64,000 nt of DNA from Pseudoclavibacter terrae (GCF_008831075.1 NZ_WBJX01000004.1:297358-361357), one strand, 5' to 3'. Shown: positions 7,835-17,175, counted from the stretch's first letter. Notes: generated from the sequence alone by a model not told the origin. Numbers and translations: made by a program.

Positions 7835-8602
7835 TCAGCTGATCGCCCTCGCGATCGGCAGCCCGCCGCCGTGCGAGGTGAGGCCGCCGTCGACGGCGAG
7901 CTCGGCACCCGTCACGAATGAGGTCGCCGGTGACAGCAGGCTCGCGATGACGTCGGCGACCTCGCTCGGCGAGCCCGTGCGGCTGAGTGGTGTCAGCTCG
8001 ACGTTGATACCGCGGAACGCCGCAGACGCGCTCGCCGTCATGGGCGTCTCGATGTACCCGGGGTGCACGCTGTTCACGCGGATCCCCCGCGGCCCGAGCT
8101 CCATCGCCGCGGTCTTCGTGATGCCGCGCGGCGCCCACTTGCTGGCCGCGTAGGCCACGGCGTAGTGCGCCATGACCGCTGCGGCCGAGCCGACATTGAC
8201 GATGGATGCGCCGCTCGCCATGAGTGGGGACAGCGCCTGGATGCCCAGGGCGGGGCCGGTCGCATTCACCGCGAAGGCCAGCTCGAAGTCCTCGGCGGTG
8301 ACGTTCTCAATGCGCGCACGCCGCGTGATGCCGGCGGCGTTGACGAGTCCCGCGAGCGCGCCGGCGGCTGCGGTCGAGGCAGCGGCGAGTGCGGCGACAG
8401 CAGCCCAACCCTCCGGGTCGCGCACGTCGAGAATGACCCGGTGGACGCTCGGTCGCTCGGGCGCATCCGCTGGCCAATAGAGGTCGGCCGCGATGACCGG
8501 GATGCCGTCGGCAACGAGCCGCCCGACGACCGCCGCCCCGATGCCGGACGCGGCCCCAGTGACGACTACGGGCGCGGCCGTCGGGCTGGCGGTTTCTGGC
8601 AC
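7835..8602 (-). CDS. Short-chain dehydrogenase/reductase (SDR)
   Basis: A 255-residue classical SDR: TGAASGIG nucleotide-binding motif near residues 15-22, NAAG near 88, catalytic Ser in NVGSAA, and the YAASK catalytic Tyr/Lys pair near 149-153, followed by HPGYIETPM. The early acidic residue after the first strand (ADLYWP) suggests NAD(H) preference. The start is a GTG at 8602 with GAGGAG just upstream. It is transcribed in the same direction as the pca operon but separated from it by 383 bases containing a hairpin-rich repeat, so it is probably a separate unit. It could serve the catabolic genes around it, but the alcohol/ketone substrate is unknown. Confidence 0.85.
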   Translation of the reverse strand: MPETASPTAAPVVVTGAASGIGAAVVGRLVADGIPVIAADLYWPADAPERPSVHRVILDVRDPEGWAAVAALAAASTAAAGALAGLVNAAGITRRARIENVTAEDFELAFAVNATGPALGIQALSPLMASGASIVNVGSAAAVMAHYAVAYAASKWAPRGITKTAAMELGPRGIRVNSVHPGYIETPMTASASAAFRGINVELTPLSRTGSPSEVADVIASLLSPATSFVTGAELAVDGGLTSHGGGLPIARAIS

Positions 8603-8748
8603 GGGGCTCCTCTCGGCGCGCCGCTCTGCGCATCCATCTCAACTCAAGCAGGGCGCATGGCAGGGAGACACGGGTAATTGCTGATCCGGCGCATCCACTC
8701 TCTGGATGCGGTGACCCCCGAGAACACGGTTTCGGGATAGAGAGATGC
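8603..8748. other. Gene-free leader between SDR and repeat copy B
   Basis: Together with the repeat that follows, this makes 383 bases without a gene. It should hold the SDR promoter on the minus strand; no clear -35/-10 pair was recognised. Confidence 0.5.
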
Positions 8749-8915
8749 CTTCGTGTTGGGAAACTTTCCAGCACGAAGCGAGAAACCCATCCCGAGACGG
8801 AGGCGGGAGCCGCCGAGGAAGGCAGGCCGTGCCTATCGGGTGTTTCGGGATGGGTTCCGCGCTTCGGGATGGGTTGCAAGCCATCCCGAAGCGTGAAAGC
8901 CATCCCGAAACGAGA
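8749..8915. repeat. Structured ~170 bp repeat, copy B
   Basis: A strong hairpin CTTCGTG/CACGAAG (8749-8778) is followed by GAGAAACCCATCCCGAGAC and, at 8843-8910, two nested inverted repeats: TTTCGGGATGG with CCATCCCGAAA outside, and GCTTCGGGATGG (8861-8872) with CCATCCCGAAGC (8881-8892) around an eight-base loop inside. It shares its block order with copy A at 1-178. It lies 3' of pcaF, the last gene of the pca operon. No open frame or transposase is associated. It could be a terminator or an extragenic palindromic element. Confidence 0.7.
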
Positions 8916-8985
8916 GTGGGGCGGCCAGAAGGGCGGAGCGGACGCGTGGATACGGGCGCGTGGATACGGGCGCGCAGCGCCCCCG

Positions 8986-10200
8986 CTACACGCGCTCGAA
9001 GACGGCGGCGAGGGCTTGGCCGCCGCCGATGCACATGGTCTCGAGGGCGAGGCGCGCGTCGAGGGCGGGCAGCTCGTTGGCGAGGGTCGCGAGCATCCGG
9101 ATGCCCGTGGCGCCGATGGGGTGGCCGATGGAGATGCCGGAGCCGCGCGGGTTGAGGCGCGGGTCTTCGGCGTCGATGCCCCAGTCGGCGAGGCACGCGA
9201 GCACCTGCACGGCGAACGCCTCGTTGAGCTCGATCACGTCGAGGTCGTCGAGTCCGATGCCTGCGCGCGAGAGTGCGAGCGAGGTCGCCGGCACGGGCGC
9301 GACGCCGAAGAGCCGCGGGTCGTTGCCGGCAACCGCCCACGAGACCAGCCGGACCGAAGGAGTGAGCCCAAGCGAAGCGGCGCGCGCAGGCGTCGTCACG
9401 ATGCAGGCGGCGGCCGCGTCATTCTGGCCGCTCGAGTTGCCGGCGGTGACGGTGGATGCTGCATCCTTCTTCCCGAGGATCGGGCGCAGGCGGGCGAGGG
9501 CCTCGAGCGTCGAGTCGGCGCGCGGATGCTCGTCCCGGTCGACGAGCACGTCCCCCTTGCGTCCGGGCACGGTGACGGGAACCAGCTCGGCGTCGAACGC
9601 GCCGGATTCCTGGGCGGCGACGGCGCGCTGGTGCGATTGCAGGGCGAAGCGGTCCTGCGCCTCGCGCGAGATGCCGTACTCGGATCGCAGCAGTTCGGCG
9701 CTGCCGACGTTGCCGTCTGGGCTCGGGTAGTTGACGCCGCCGACCGTCTCGCGGCCGCGGGCGAGCGCGTCGTGCAGCATGAGGCCGGCGGGCGGGGTGC
9801 CGCGGCGACCCTGCTCCGTGTAGAGAGGAGCGTTCGACATCGACTCCGCGCCGAGGGCGACGATCACGTCGGCGACGCCCGTCTGCACCTCCATGGCCGC
9901 ATTCATGACGGCCTGCAGGCCCGAACCGCAGCGGCGGTCGAGCTGGTACCCGGTCGTGGTGCTCGGGAAGCCCGCATCCAGCGCCGCAACGCGCCCGAAG
10001 GCGGGCGACTCCATGGAGGGGTAGCCCTGCGCGGCGATGACCGAGTCGACCGCATTCACGTCGAGCCCGCTGCGCGCGACGAGCGCCTCGAGGACGGCCA
10101 CGCCGAGGTCGCGAGCCGACAGCGGCGCGAGCGAGCCTCCGAGGCGGCCGACCGGCGTGCGCAGGGGCGAGCAGATGACGACCTCGCGCAGCTCGGTCAC
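8986..10200 (-). CDS. pcaF: Beta-ketoadipyl-CoA thiolase
   Basis: A 404-residue thiolase with nucleophile Cys in [19 protein letters not shown] and CIGGGQALA, splitting 3-oxoadipyl-CoA into succinyl-CoA and acetyl-CoA, the last step of the beta-ketoadipate pathway. The GTG at 10200 overlaps the pcaJ stop (GTGA) and starts right at the thiolase fold ([15 protein letters not shown]), so the longer frame to 10383 was rejected. It is the last gene of the eight-gene operon starting with pobA. It is distinct from the thiolase at 202-1599, which has a long N-terminal extension. Confidence 0.93.
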   Translation of the reverse strand: MTELREVVICSPLRTPVGRLGGSLAPLSARDLGVAVLEALVARSGLDVNAVDSVIAAQGYPSMESPAFGRVAALDAGFPSTTTGYQLDRRCGSGLQAVMNAAMEVQTGVADVIVALGAESMSNAPLYTEQGRRGTPPAGLMLHDALARGRETVGGVNYPSPDGNVGSAELLRSEYGISREAQDRFALQSHQRAVAAQESGAFDAELVPVTVPGRKGDVLVDRDEHPRADSTLEALARLRPILGKKDAASTVTAGNSSGQNDAAAACIVTTPARAASLGLTPSVRLVSWAVAGNDPRLFGVAPVPATSLALSRAGIGLDDLDVIELNEAFAVQVLACLADWGIDAEDPRLNPRGSGISIGHPIGATGIRMLATLANELPALDARLALETMCIGGGQALAAVFERV

Positions 10201-10853
10201 GCGGAGACCTCCTGCAGCGAGTCGGCGACCGTGAAAGCGGCCCCCGTCGCATCCCGAACCTCGTCGACCGTCACGCCGGGTGCGAGCTCGATGAGCACGA
10301 GCCCCGAGTCCGTCACGTCGAGGACGGCGAGGTCGGTGATGATGCGGTCGATGCAGCCCTTGCCCGTGAGGGGCAGGGTGCACTGCTCGACGATCTTCGG
10401 CGAGCCGTCCTTCGCGACGTGCTCCATGACGACGAGCACGTGCTCGGCGCCGTTGACGAGGTCCATGGCCCCGCCCATGCCCTTGACCATCTTGCCCGGC
10501 ACGGCCCAGTTGGCGATGTCACCCTGCGCCGAGACCTGCATGGCGCCGAGGACGGCGTTGGTGACGCGCCCGCCGCGGATCATGCCGAAGCTCGCCGCCG
10601 AGTCGAAGAACGAGGCGCCGGGCAGCACGGTCACGGTTTCCTTGCCGGCGTTGATGAGCTTCGGGTCGGCTTCCCCCTCCCACGGGTACGGGCCGACGCC
10701 GAGGATGCCGTTCTCCGAGTGCAGCACCACCTCGATGCCGTCGGCGATGTAGTTGGGGATGAGCGTCGGCAGCCCGATGCCGAGGTTCACGTACGAGCCG
10801 TCTTTGAGCTCCTTGGCGGCGCGGGCGGCCATCTCGTTCCTGGTCAGCGGCAT
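10197..10853 (-). CDS. pcaJ: 3-oxoadipate CoA-transferase subunit B
   Basis: A 218-residue beta subunit of a class I CoA-transferase. It shows [10 protein letters not shown] near the N-terminus and the catalytic glutamate in HSENGILG (residue ~48), then [10 protein letters not shown]. With PcaI it moves CoA from succinyl-CoA to 3-oxoadipate. The ATG at 10853 shares one base with the pcaI stop (TGATG), and the stop overlaps the pcaF GTG start. Size matches PcaJ/ScoB proteins (~215-220). A role in ketone-body (SCOT) metabolism is possible by sequence alone, but position within the pca operon decides. Confidence 0.93.
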   Translation of the reverse strand: MPLTRNEMAARAAKELKDGSYVNLGIGLPTLIPNYIADGIEVVLHSENGILGVGPYPWEGEADPKLINAGKETVTVLPGASFFDSAASFGMIRGGRVTNAVLGAMQVSAQGDIANWAVPGKMVKGMGGAMDLVNGAEHVLVVMEHVAKDGSPKIVEQCTLPLTGKGCIDRIITDLAVLDVTDSGLVLIELAPGVTVDEVRDATGAAFTVADSLQEVSA

Positions 10854-11671
10854 CAGGCGTGTCCCCTCGAGTCGGTGGATGAAGTGGATGCGCCAGCGGC
10901 TTCGCGCGGCCGGACGGTGGTCTTCTCGATGGGCAGCTCGCCCGCCTGCTCTGCGCTCAGCACGATGACGCGGTCGACGTAGATGCCGGGCAGGTGGATC
11001 TCGTCGGGGTCGAGCTCGCCGGGTTCGACGAGGCGGTCGACCTCGGCGATCGTGATGCGTCCGGCCATGCCCGCGAGCGGGTTGAAGTTGCGGGTCGACT
11101 TCTCGAACTGGAGGTTGCCGTGGCGGTCGCCGACGGCGGCGCGGACCAGCCCGAAGTCGGTGCTGATGGCCGTCTCGAGCACGTACTCCTTGGCGGCGCC
11201 GAAGACGTCGAAGGGGCGCTGCTCCTTGGGTTCGCTGACGAGGCCGACGGTGCCGTCGGAGTTGTAGCGGATGGGCATCCCACCTTCCGAGACCATGGTG
11301 CCGGCGCCGGTCGCCGTGTAGAAGGCGGGAACGCCGACGCCGCCGGCGCGGAGCCGCTCGGCGAGCGTGCCCTGCGGGGTGAGCTCGACCTCGATCTCAC
11401 CGGACAGGTACTGGCGCGCGAACTCCTTGTTCTCGCCGATGTAGCTGGCGATGACGCGGCGGATGCGCCCCTCGGAGAGCAGCTCGCCGAGGCCCCAGCC
11501 GTCGACGCCGCAGTTGTTGGAGACGACCTCGAGGCCGTCGACGCCGAGCGCCTGGATGGCCCGGATGAGGGTGATCGGCACGCCGGAGAGGCCGAAGCCT
11601 CCGACCGCGAGGGACGATCCCGCCGGGATGTCGGCGACGGCGTCGGCCGCCGAGGCGTAGGTCTTATCCAC
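10853..11671 (-). CDS. pcaI: 3-oxoadipate CoA-transferase subunit A
   Basis: A 272-residue alpha subunit of the same CoA-transferase: GGFGLSGVP near residues 24-32 and a conserved [11 protein letters not shown] segment. It is longer than many alpha subunits (~230) because of a C-terminal tail of about 30 residues ending Ser/Thr-rich. The GTG at 11671 lies six bases after a strong AAGGAG and overlaps the last eight bases of pcaL; the frame runs further upstream only as a shadow of pcaL. The subunit pair acts in the cytoplasm as a heteromer. Confidence 0.92.
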   Translation of the reverse strand: MDKTYASAADAVADIPAGSSLAVGGFGLSGVPITLIRAIQALGVDGLEVVSNNCGVDGWGLGELLSEGRIRRVIASYIGENKEFARQYLSGEIEVELTPQGTLAERLRAGGVGVPAFYTATGAGTMVSEGGMPIRYNSDGTVGLVSEPKEQRPFDVFGAAKEYVLETAISTDFGLVRAAVGDRHGNLQFEKSTRNFNPLAGMAGRITIAEVDRLVEPGELDPDEIHLPGIYVDRVIVLSAEQAGELPIEKTTVRPREAAGASTSSTDSRGHA

Positions 11672-12950
11672 GTTCTGCTCCTTCGTTGGGGCTGGATTCT
11701 TGGTCGGTGCCGTTGCCGGCTGCGGTCCCGCCGCTGCGGCCGGCGGCAGCCGCGAACTCGGCGTCAATCTCCGCGAACACGCCGCGCGCGATGCCGAGAG
11801 CGCCGTTGGCGGGCGGCAGCCCGGCGTAGAGGGCCGTGTGCAGGATGACTTCGGCGATCTCGGCGCGCGACAGGCCGTTCCTGAGGGCGGCGCGCACGTG
11901 CATCCGGATCTCGGCCTCGTGCGACCCGGTGACGAGGCTCGCGAGGGTCGCGATGGACCGCTCGCGGCGGGACAGCTCGTCGCGCGCCCAGATCTCGCCC
12001 CACGCGTAGCGGGTGATGAAGTCCTGGAACGGCGCCGTCTCGGCGGTTGTGCCGGCGACGGCCCGGTCGACGTGCGCGTCGCCGAGCACCTCGCGGCGCA
12101 CGCGCATCCCCTGCTCATGCGCGGCGGCCTGCGTCGACTGGCCCTGCGACGCGGATGCGCGCAGGTGCGTCGTGAGGAGGCGGGCGGCGGCGTCCGGGTC
12201 TTCGAGCGCGGCCAGGTGGGCGGTGCCCGCGATGGTCGAGTGGTAGCCGTTCGGGATGCGCTCGGTGAGCGCCTGCATGGCCTCTGGCGTCGTGACGGCG
12301 TCGTGTTCGCCGCTCACGACGAGGGTCGGGGCGCGCAGGGAACCGAGCGAAGCGGTGCGGTCGAAGGCGGCGAGCGCCTCGTTGCAGCGCGCGTACGACT
12401 CGTCGTCGATGTCGATGAGCGTCGAGAGCGATCGCGCGGCGGCCGAGAGCGGGTGCTGCTCGAGGAAGCCGGGCGCGAACCAGCGCTCGGCGCTGCCCGT
12501 GACGAGCGACGCGGTTCCGGATGCGCGCACCCCGCTGGCGCGTTGCTCCCAGCCCTCGGTGGTGCCGATCTTCGAATCGGTGCAGAAGAGGGCGAGGCTC
12601 TTCACGCGGTCGGGGTGCGCGAGGGCCAGTTCGAGGGCGATGGCCCCGCCGAGCGAGAGCCCGGCGAGGTGGAACGCACCGCCGCCGGCTTCCTCGACGA
12701 CGTCGAGCACCGCATCCGCCAGCTCGGCGATCGTGAACGGCTCGGCCGTGGCCGGGCTGGAGCCGTGACCCGGGAGGTCGAGGCGCAGGATGCGCAGCGT
12801 GCTGCCCGGCGTCGAGGCGCGGAGGGCCGCGACGGTGCCGTCCCAGAGCGCCATAGTCGTGCCGAGGGATGGGAGCAGGACCAGCAGCTCGTTCTGCGAC
12901 GCGGGCTGGGTGCCGGGTGCGAAGGCACCCCTGAGGCGTGGGATGGTCAT
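11664..12950 (-). CDS. pcaL: Fused 3-oxoadipate enol-lactonase / 4-carboxymuconolactone decarboxylase
   Basis: A 428-residue fusion. Residues ~1-265 are an alpha/beta-hydrolase with nucleophile elbow GLSLGG, acid in GEHDAVT and His in GTAHLAAL (PcaD, enol-lactone hydrolase). Residues ~280-400 are a carboxymuconolactone decarboxylase domain (GMRVRREVLGDAHVDRA, later RNGLSRAEIAEVILHTA) (PcaC). Two consecutive pathway steps are thus in one chain, as in PcaL of Streptomyces and Rhodococcus. The last ~30 residues are low complexity. The ATG at 12950 has GAGGAG upstream and overlaps the pcaB stop. Confidence 0.95.
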   Translation of the reverse strand: MTIPRLRGAFAPGTQPASQNELLVLLPSLGTTMALWDGTVAALRASTPGSTLRILRLDLPGHGSSPATAEPFTIAELADAVLDVVEEAGGGAFHLAGLSLGGAIALELALAHPDRVKSLALFCTDSKIGTTEGWEQRASGVRASGTASLVTGSAERWFAPGFLEQHPLSAAARSLSTLIDIDDESYARCNEALAAFDRTASLGSLRAPTLVVSGEHDAVTTPEAMQALTERIPNGYHSTIAGTAHLAALEDPDAAARLLTTHLRASASQGQSTQAAAHEQGMRVRREVLGDAHVDRAVAGTTAETAPFQDFITRYAWGEIWARDELSRRERSIATLASLVTGSHEAEIRMHVRAALRNGLSRAEIAEVILHTALYAGLPPANGALGIARGVFAEIDAEFAAAAGRSGGTAAGNGTDQESSPNEGAERG

Positions 12951-14227
12951 GGTGTCTCCTCGCTTCGCGCGGTGGTCTGCTCGGGGCGTTTGCCGTCGCG
13001 GTCGCTGTCGGGCCCGCCGTCACGGTCGCCGTCGGGCCTGGCGTCCTGGTACAGGAACCGGCTGATGGCGGCATTCACGACCCGATTGGCTGCCTGCAGC
13101 GTGACCTGGTCGGCGCCCGCGACGGCGGAGTCGGCGAGGTGGTGGCGGGCGGTCTCTCGCTCGACGGTGACGCGGTCGAGGGATGCGGCGAGCCGGCGCG
13201 CGGACACGCCCGCGAGCTCGAGGAGGCGGCGCAGCGCATCCCATTCAGCGTGCCATTCGCCGGCCGGTCGCTCGTCTTGCGAGACCGCAGCGGACGCGAC
13301 CGTCGCCAGCAGGCCAGGTGCCTGCAGCGCGTTCGAGACGACGACGATGGGGGCGACGGGGTTCTGCTTGTGGGGCATGGCGGACGACGTGCCGCCGCCG
13401 CCGAGCGAGAGCTCGCCGACGCGCTCGCCGGAGGCGGTGACGAGGTCGCGGCCGATGCGGCCGAGCGCTGTGCACACGGCCGTGGTGGCGCTGGCGACGG
13501 CGAGCACGGGGGTGCGCTCGGCGTGCCAGGAGCGGCGAGGGTCGTCGAGGCCGAGGCCGGCGGCGAGGTGCGCTCGCAGGATGCTGGTGGTCTGCGCACC
13601 GGACCCGAGGCGGTCGGCCGCCTCGCCGGTGCCGACCCCTCCCCCGAACTGCACGGGGAAGGCGAGGCCGTCGATGGCGGCGATGGCGGAGGTGACGCCG
13701 TCGAGCCAGCCCGCGAACTGCGCGCCGAGCGTGCTCGCGGCGGCCTGCCGGCCGAGGGTGTAGGCGACGCGGGGCGAGCGGCGTTCGGCGTCGGCGAGGC
13801 CTTGGAGGCGGGTGCCCGCGGTGACCAGGTCGGCGCGCACGGCCGTGAGCGCGTCGCGCGCGTGCAGCATGCTGGCGGAGTCGACGATGTCCTGGCTCGT
13901 CGCGCCGGCGTGCAGGCGCGGGGCCTCGACACCGGCGGAGGCGAGGGATGCGCGCAGCTGGCGCACGAGCTCCGGCACGATGACGCCGTCGGCTTCGATA
14001 CCGTCGCGCAGCGCAGCGGCGTCGAGGTCGGCGGCTTCGATGTCCGTCGCGGCCGCGCTGGCGTCGCGCGACTCGAGGGAGGCCCAGGCGCGCAGCAGCT
14101 CGGCCTCGACGACGAGCATGCCCCGCACGAGGCCGCCGAACTCGTCGGATGCCGCCCCGGAGCCCGTCCCGCGGGCCCCTGACTCGCGAGCATCCGTCTG
14201 GCGGGAGTCTGCCTCGCCCGCGCTCAC
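12947..14227 (-). CDS. pcaB: 3-carboxy-cis,cis-muconate cycloisomerase
   Basis: A 426-residue member of the fumarase/aspartase superfamily. The signature loop SSAMPHKQNP carries the catalytic serine region, and GATSQDIVDS is the second conserved region. It lactonises the ring-fission product of protocatechuate to 4-carboxymuconolactone. The GTG start at 14227 overlaps the pcaG stop (GTGA). The C-terminal ~30 residues are Asp/Arg-rich and look unstructured. Position between pcaG and pcaL makes the assignment safe over adenylosuccinate lyase. Confidence 0.95.
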   Translation of the reverse strand: MSAGEADSRQTDARESGARGTGSGAASDEFGGLVRGMLVVEAELLRAWASLESRDASAAATDIEAADLDAAALRDGIEADGVIVPELVRQLRASLASAGVEAPRLHAGATSQDIVDSASMLHARDALTAVRADLVTAGTRLQGLADAERRSPRVAYTLGRQAAASTLGAQFAGWLDGVTSAIAAIDGLAFPVQFGGGVGTGEAADRLGSGAQTTSILRAHLAAGLGLDDPRRSWHAERTPVLAVASATTAVCTALGRIGRDLVTASGERVGELSLGGGGTSSAMPHKQNPVAPIVVVSNALQAPGLLATVASAAVSQDERPAGEWHAEWDALRRLLELAGVSARRLAASLDRVTVERETARHHLADSAVAGADQVTLQAANRVVNAAISRFLYQDARPDGDRDGGPDSDRDGKRPEQTTARSEETP

Positions 14228-14805
14228 AGTTCCTGCCCGAAGTCGAAGAAGACGGTCTCGCCGTCGCCTTGGAGGCGGATGTCGAAGCGGTAGCTGCCCG
14301 GGGCATCCGGGTCCGCGATGAGGGTCGCACGACGGTCGGGGGCGATGCCCGCGAGCACGGCGTCTGCCTCGTTCTCGGCGGGCTGGTCGCCGAAGTACGC
14401 GCGGGTGAAGAGGTGGTGGAGGAGGCCTCGCGCGAAGATCGTGACGAGCAGGTAGGGCGCCGCTCCCGCATCCCGCCGTCCTGGCTTGATGGTCGTGAAC
14501 GAGTAGTGGCCGTCGCGGTCGGCGGGGGTGCGCCCGAAGCCGGTGAACGTGTAGCCGTCGCGTTCGAGGCTGCCGCGCTGCGCGACGGGTGCGCCGTCGG
14601 CGTCGAGCCCCCAGAGCTCGAGGATCGCATCGGGAACCGCCTCCCCTGCCCCGTCGGTGACGGTGCCGTGCAGGCGGATGGCGTCGGGGCGCCAGGGCGC
14701 GGCGATCTCGCCGCCGCGCTCGTAGGGCAGGGCGTAGCCGTAGAAGGGGCCGACGGTCTGCGACGGGGTCTGGCCGAACGACGTGGGCGTTGTTGCCTCA
14801 GGCAT
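14224..14805 (-). CDS. pcaG: Protocatechuate 3,4-dioxygenase alpha subunit
   Basis: A 193-residue intradiol dioxygenase-type subunit: TPSQTVGPFYGYALPY at the start, GTVTDGAGEAVPDAILELW in the beta-sandwich, then HYSFTTIKPG and PYLLVTIFARGLLHHLFTR. The alpha subunit lacks the full set of iron ligands, which lie in PcaH. The ATG at 14805 overlaps the last eight bases of pcaH, indicating translational coupling and equal subunit production. The reading frame is open further upstream, but only as a shadow of pcaH. Confidence 0.95.
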   Translation of the reverse strand: MPEATTPTSFGQTPSQTVGPFYGYALPYERGGEIAAPWRPDAIRLHGTVTDGAGEAVPDAILELWGLDADGAPVAQRGSLERDGYTFTGFGRTPADRDGHYSFTTIKPGRRDAGAAPYLLVTIFARGLLHHLFTRAYFGDQPAENEADAVLAGIAPDRRATLIADPDAPGSYRFDIRLQGDGETVFFDFGQEL

Positions 14806-15601
14806 GGTCGGTGTCCTCCGGTTCCATCCACGTGGACTTCGATCCGGTGAGCACGATGTCCCACTTGTAGCCGATCGCCCACTCGTGCTCGCTGACGTCG
14901 TGGTCGTAGTCCGCGACGAGCCTGGCTCGCGCGGCGGGGTCGACGATGGACTGGTAGATGGGGTCGAGCGCGAAGAGCGGGTCGCCGGGGAAGTACATCT
15001 GCGTGATGAGGCGCTGCGTGAACTGCGTGCCGAACAGCGAGAAGTGGATGTGCGCGGGCCGCCACGCGTTGCGGTGGTTCTTCCACGGGTACGCGCCGGG
15101 CTTGATGGTGGTGAGGCGGTACTCGCCGTTGTCGCCCGTGATGATGCGGCCGACGCCCGTGAAGTTCGGGTCAAGCGGGGCGGGGTGCTGGTCGCGTTTG
15201 TGCACGTAGCGGCCGGAGGCGTTGGCCTGCCAGATCTCGACGAGCTGGCCGCGCACGGGGCGGCCTTCGCCGTCGAGGATGCGACCGGAGACAATGATGC
15301 GCTCGCCGATGGGTTCGCCGTTGTGCTGGATGGTGAGGTCGGATTCCTCAGCCGCCACGTCCGTGTGCCCGAAGGCCGGTGAGACGAGTTCGATCTCCTC
15401 GGGGTCGGCGCGCACGAGCTGGTGCGTGGGGTGGCGCAGCGCGACCGAGCGGTACGGGGCGAAGTCGCGCAGCGGGTGGCTGCGGGCATCGTCGGCGTGG
15501 GCCGCGTGGGTGTCGGCGATCTGCTGCGAGATGTGCGCCTGGCTGACGAGCGAGTCGACGGGAACGTCGAGCGTCTCGGGTCGTCCCTGTCCGGCGCTCA
15601 T
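14798..15601 (-). CDS. pcaH: Protocatechuate 3,4-dioxygenase beta subunit
   Basis: A 267-residue catalytic subunit. The four non-haem Fe(III) ligands known for the family can be placed: Tyr in GRYVHKRD, Tyr in KPGAYPWKN, and the two His in RPAHIHF. It opens the ring of protocatechuate between the two hydroxyls. The N-terminal ~45 residues (HISQQIADTHAAHADDARS) are longer than in pseudomonads. The ATG at 15601 overlaps the pobA stop (ATGA), so the hydroxylase and dioxygenase are coupled. Confidence 0.96.
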   Translation of the reverse strand: MSAGQGRPETLDVPVDSLVSQAHISQQIADTHAAHADDARSHPLRDFAPYRSVALRHPTHQLVRADPEEIELVSPAFGHTDVAAEESDLTIQHNGEPIGERIIVSGRILDGEGRPVRGQLVEIWQANASGRYVHKRDQHPAPLDPNFTGVGRIITGDNGEYRLTTIKPGAYPWKNHRNAWRPAHIHFSLFGTQFTQRLITQMYFPGDPLFALDPIYQSIVDPAARARLVADYDHDVSEHEWAIGYKWDIVLTGSKSTWMEPEDTDHA

Positions 15602-16860
15602 CGTGCATCCACGAACGGGAGGCCGGCGTACTGCTCGGCGAGGCTGACCTGGGCGGCGTGCGAGGAGGTGACGTAGCGGATCTGCCCGAGCTGGCGTTGG
15701 AAGTCGAAGGCGCTCTGCTCGGCGGATCCGTCGGCGGGGTGCACGTGGAGCATGTCGGTCATCCACTGCGAGAAGTGCTGCACCTTCCACTGCCGGTCGA
15801 GGGCCTTGTCGCTGTACTGCTCGAGGCCCGTGTCGTCGCCGGCGTAGTGGGCTTGGAGGGCTTCGGCGAGGAGGGCGACGTCGGCGATGGCCGAGTTGAG
15901 GCCTTTCGCGCCGGTGGGGGGCACGATGTGGCCGGCGTCGCCGACGAGGTAGAGGCGGCCGTAGTTGAGGGTGGAGACGACGAAGCTGCGCATGGGCAGG
16001 ATCGATTTCTCGGTGATGGGGCCTTCGGTGAGGGTCCAGCCTTCGGTGCCGAGGCGCGTCTGGAGGGCCGCCCAGATGCGTTCGTCGCTCCAGTTGGCGA
16101 TGTCGTCGTCTGGGCTGACCTGCAGGTAGAGGCGCGAGACGGTGCTGGAGCGCATGGAGTGCATGGCGAAGCCGTCGCGGTGGAGGGCGTAGATGAGGTC
16201 GTCGGTGGAGGGGGCGACGTCGGCGAGGATGCCGAGCCACGCGAAGTCGTAGACGCGTTCGGCGACGTCGAGGGTGCCTTCGGGGAAGGTGCGGCGGCAG
16301 ATGCCGTGGTAGCCGTCGGCGCCGATGATGTAGTCGCAGTCGAGGGTGATGCGCTCGCCGTTCGGGGCCGTGTAGGCGAGGGAGGCGCGGTCGCCGTCGT
16401 GCGTCGATTCGATCTGGGTCGGTTGCACGTCGGTGGCTTCGAAGATGAGCTGCGAGCCGAGGCGCTCGTGTTCGGCGACGAGGTGGTGGACGAGCGCCTG
16501 CTGGCCGTAGACGGTGACGGTGCGGCCGGTGAGCTCGGCGAAGTCGATGTGGTGGCGCTCCCCCTCGTGCTGCAGGTAGATGCCGTGGTGGGTGAGGCCG
16601 TTGGCTTTGAGATCGGCGTCGAGGCCGAACTTGGCGAGGAGGTCGACGGAGTCCTGTTCGAGCACGCCGGCGCGGATGCGGCCGAGCACGTACGCCTTGT
16701 CGCGTGCTTCGAGGATGCGGTAGTCGATGCCCGCCTGGCCCAGGATGTGGCCGAGCAGCAGCCCAGCCGGCCCGGCTCCGATGATCGCCACCTGTGTGGA
16801 CTGGCGTGCGCCGGCCTCTGCAGGCTGGGCGCCCTGGCCGTGGCTCTCGTCGTTCGTCAT
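15598..16860 (-). CDS. pobA: 4-hydroxybenzoate 3-monooxygenase
   Basis: A 420-residue FAD monooxygenase producing protocatechuate from 4-hydroxybenzoate. It shows GAGPAG (residues ~28-33), RIRAGVLEQDSVDLL, DYIIGADGYHGICRR and LVGDAGHIVPPTGAKGLN, all characteristic of PobA. The family is about 390-395 residues; the extra ~25 are a polar N-terminal tail. The ATG at 16860 has GAGG ten bases upstream; the longer frame to 16959 lacks a site. It is the first gene of the operon, so the pathway is entered from 4-hydroxybenzoate. No PobR/PcaR gene or transporter is adjacent. Confidence 0.94.
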   Translation of the reverse strand: MTNDESHGQGAQPAEAGARQSTQVAIIGAGPAGLLLGHILGQAGIDYRILEARDKAYVLGRIRAGVLEQDSVDLLAKFGLDADLKANGLTHHGIYLQHEGERHHIDFAELTGRTVTVYGQQALVHHLVAEHERLGSQLIFEATDVQPTQIESTHDGDRASLAYTAPNGERITLDCDYIIGADGYHGICRRTFPEGTLDVAERVYDFAWLGILADVAPSTDDLIYALHRDGFAMHSMRSSTVSRLYLQVSPDDDIANWSDERIWAALQTRLGTEGWTLTEGPITEKSILPMRSFVVSTLNYGRLYLVGDAGHIVPPTGAKGLNSAIADVALLAEALQAHYAGDDTGLEQYSDKALDRQWKVQHFSQWMTDMLHVHPADGSAEQSAFDFQRQLGQIRYVTSSHAAQVSLAEQYAGLPFVDAR

Positions 16861-16928
16861 CGAACGCCTCTCGTCGTTGGGAAGGATGAGACGAGTGTGC
16901 GCGGGAGGCGGATGCGGTGGGCCGGGGT

Positions 16929-16943
16929 TTCCGCTGAGTGGAA
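16929..16943. promoter_or_regulatory. Near-palindrome upstream of pobA, possible IclR-type operator
   Basis: TTCCGCT-G-AGTGGAA has six of seven complementary positions and lies about 70 bases 5' of the pobA start in a gene-free region. IclR-type regulators of protocatechuate genes bind short palindromes of this kind; the regulator itself is not adjacent. Confidence 0.4.
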
Positions 16944-17055
16944 GGACAGGAGAAGCCATCTGGCGATCTGATCGCGGGACAGCTCGCCTCGCGTGACGCT
17001 ACAGAGTTGTCGCAAAACCGACGGCGTGTGCGCGTTTCCGTAGATGAAGTTGTGA

Positions 17056-17155
17056 CACATGGTTTTGAGAATCGCGCGACTTGGACCCATGCGGGACCCT
17101 GGCCGAGACATACTCCGGTGGTGAGACGTCCCGAATCCCTAGGGTTTTGCGAGCA
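17056..17155. repeat. Palindromic repeat family AACCCATGGGTT, degenerate copies
   Basis: 17121-17155 (GTGAGACGTCCCGAATCCCT then AGGGTTTTGCGAGCA) is a diverged copy of the element seen at 17411, 19932, 22267 and 26593. About 17056-17070 (ACATGGTTTTGAGA) looks like part of another copy in the opposite direction. The 16861-17175 stretch otherwise holds only the pobA promoter region. Confidence 0.5.
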
Positions 17156-17175
17156 TGCTTCTGCAGCGAGTCGAT

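Noticed and set aside
8749-8915. CRISPR-like array from repeated CATCCCGA blocks
   Set aside because: The blocks alternate in orientation and spacing is irregular; no spacer pattern and no cas genes.
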